The notes under the pieces were generated by a model, which saw only the letters and a program-made list of their open reading frames with translations, was not told where the DNA came from and searched no databases. From Alphaproteobacteria bacterium (GTDB lineage: Bacteria; Pseudomonadota; Alphaproteobacteria; RS24): a DNA stretch of 7,869 nt. Shown in pieces: positions 6,642-7,869 of the stretch. Every line of letters starts with the position of its first letter. Within the stretch, counting starts at the first letter, position 1. The position numbers and the translations under genes are program-made. The DNA is taken from contig JAKMCZ010000015.1 of assembly GCA_022428185.1 (NCBI GenBank), positions 1 through 7,869 on the forward strand. Reading direction: 5' to 3'.

Positions 6642-6679
6642 TCGCCCGTAGGGGCAATATCGACGGAGAGGAATGAGAG
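6642..6679 (+). promoter_or_regulatory. fusA-tuf spacer with tuf ribosome-binding site
   Basis: This 38-nt gap holds a small GC hairpin, GCCC (6644-6647) with GGGC (6652-6655) around GTAG. A purine-rich ribosome site follows, GAGGA at 6668-6672, 7 nt before ATG 6680. The hairpin has no T-tract, so read-through into tuf is expected. It could affect mRNA processing, but nothing in the sequence shows this. The ATG at 6673 is out of frame with tuf. Confidence 0.6.
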
Positions 6680-7869
6680 ATGTCGAAAGAGAAGTTTGAG
6701 CGGAATAAGCCGCATTGCAACATTGGCACGATTGGTCATGTTGACCACGGCAAGACGACGTTGACGGCGGCGATAACGAAGGTTTTGGCTGAAGCTGGCG
6801 GAGCTGAGTTTTCTGATTACTCTGACATTGATAAAGCGCCTGAAGAGAAAGAGCGCGGGATTACGATTTCAACGGCGCATGTTGAATATGAGACCGATGG
6901 TCGTCACTACGCGCATGTTGATTGCCCCGGTCACGCTGACTATGTGAAGAACATGATCACGGGAGCGGCGCAAATGGATGGCGGTATTCTTGTTGTTAAT
7001 GCAGCCGATGGTCCGATGCCACAAACACGCGAGCATATTTTGTTGGCGCGTCAGGTTGGTGTTCCGGCACTGGTTGTTTATCTGAACAAGGTTGACCAGG
7101 TTGATGATGATGAGCTGTTGGAGCTTGTTGAGATGGAAGTGCGTGAGCTTTTGTCATCTTATGAGTTCCCGGGTGATGATATTCCGATTGTTAAAGGTTC
7201 GGCTCTGGCTGCGCTTGAAGGTCGTGATGACCCGATTGGCAAGGAATCGATTTTGGCTTTGATGGCTGAGGTTGATAAATATATCCCGCAGCCTGAGCGT
7301 CCGAAGGACCAGCCTTTCTTGATGCCGATTGAAGATGTTTTCTCAATCTCGGGTCGTGGCACGGTTGTGACCGGTCGGGTTGAGCGCGGTGTCATCAATG
7401 TTGGCGATGATATTGAGATTGTCGGCATTAAGGATACGCAAGTCACGACATGCACGGGTGTTGAGATGTTCCGTAAGCTGCTTGATAGCGGTGAGGCGGG
7501 TGACAATGTTGGTGTTCTGCTTCGTGGTACGAAGCGTGAGGAAGTTGAGCGCGGTCAAGTTTTGTGCGCGCCGGGTTCTATCACACCGCATACCAAGTTT
7601 AAGGCTGAGGCCTATATTTTGACGAAGGAAGAGGGTGGCCGTCATACGCCGTTCTTTACCAATTATCGTCCGCAGTTTTATTTCCGGACCACTGATGTGA
7701 CGGGTGTATGCAGCCTGCCTTCGGGCACGGAGATGGTGATGCCGGGTGATAATGTTGAGATGGAAGTCGAACTGATTGTGCCGGTCGCTATGGAAGAGAA
7801 GCTGCGCTTCGCTATCCGTGAAGGTGGCCGAACCGTCGGTGCAGGCGTCGTCGCTGCTATTATTGAATA
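6680..7869 (+). CDS. tuf: Translation elongation factor Tu (EF-Tu), stop codon cut by window end
   Basis: EF-Tu is the abundant cytoplasmic GTPase that brings aminoacyl-tRNA to the ribosomal A site. I translated this frame by hand: 396 codons with no internal stop, ending GCT GCT ATT ATT GAA and then TA, so only the last base of a probable TAA or TAG lies outside. Its length and its ending match alphaproteobacterial EF-Tu. Motifs: P-loop GHVDHGKT (19-26), switch I RGITI (59-63), DCPGH with catalytic His85 (81-85), NKVD (136-139) and SAL (174-176). Domain II has SGRGTVVTGRVERG (224-237). Domain III has GGRHTPFFTNYRPQFYFRTT (319-338) and AIREGGRTVGAGV (378-390). Cys344 in DVTGVCSLPSG is less usual there. 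It is the last of the four str-operon genes. Valine codon use changes near 7765, from mostly GTT to GTC. A second tuf elsewhere on the chromosome is common in related bacteria but cannot be seen here. Confidence 0.98.
   Translation, partial: MSKEKFERNKPHCNIGTIGHVDHGKTTLTAAITKVLAEAGGAEFSDYSDIDKAPEEKERGITISTAHVEYETDGRHYAHVDCPGHADYVKNMITGAAQMDGGILVVNAADGPMPQTREHILLARQVGVPALVVYLNKVDQVDDDELLELVEMEVRELLSSYEFPGDDIPIVKGSALAALEGRDDPIGKESILALMAEVDKYIPQPERPKDQPFLMPIEDVFSISGRGTVVTGRVERGVINVGDDIEIVGIKDTQVTTCTGVEMFRKLLDSGEAGDNVGVLLRGTKREEVERGQVLCAPGSITPHTKFKAEAYILTKEEGGRHTPFFTNYRPQFYFRTTDVTGVCSLPSGTEMVMPGDNVEMEVELIVPVAMEEKLRFAIREGGRTVGAGVVAAIIE

Noticed and set aside
6644..6655. GCCC/GGGC hairpin between fusA and tuf as a terminator
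   Set aside because: The stem is only 4 bp and no T-tract follows; tuf is expected to be co-transcribed.
1..7869. Mobile element, CRISPR array, tRNA/rRNA or accessory system
   Set aside because: None was found on reading both strands; the window is almost wholly conserved housekeeping genes with short gaps.

Overview
The window is a stretch of core information-processing genes from a bacterial chromosome, all on the + strand: the 3' part of rpoC, then rpsL, rpsG, fusA and tuf (the str operon). The protein sequences are of alphaproteobacterial type. Examples are a 123-residue S12, a 156-residue S7 ending in HYRW, and a 396-residue EF-Tu ending in AAIIE. The E. coli-like SI3 insertion inside the RpoC trigger loop fits Proteobacteria generally. 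Base composition is close to half G+C by eye. Genus cannot be fixed from these genes; a free-living, possibly marine, alphaproteobacterium is an inference only.

Layout: 1-3293 rpoC, lacking roughly its first 300 codons; 3334-3370 a strong intrinsic terminator closing the rpoBC unit; 3371-3690 a promoter and a leader of about 255 nt with several hairpins; 3691-4062 rpsL; 4074-4544 rpsG; 4566-6641 fusA; 6680-7869 tuf, cut one base before the end of its stop codon. The gaps inside the str operon are 11, 21 and 38 nt, each with a Shine-Dalgarno sequence, so the four genes are probably co-transcribed.

Functionally, RpoC supplies the catalytic beta' subunit of RNA polymerase, S12 and S7 build the decoding centre and the head of the 30S subunit, and EF-G and EF-Tu are the two elongation GTPases. 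All catalytic and GTP-binding motifs that I checked are intact. I see no mobile element, CRISPR array, tRNA or rRNA.

The only part that standard gene calls do not explain is the 397-nt gap between rpoC and rpsL. It has a sigma70-like promoter with a GANTC site in its spacer, two mutually exclusive leader helices, a C(UUCG)G hairpin, and a hairpin that would mask the ribosome site of a possible 33- or 34-codon upstream ORF overlapping the rpsL start. The rpsL-rpsG gap, which carries the S7 autoregulatory site in E. coli, is only 11 nt here, so control of this operon may lie in the leader instead. This is inference, not demonstrated.
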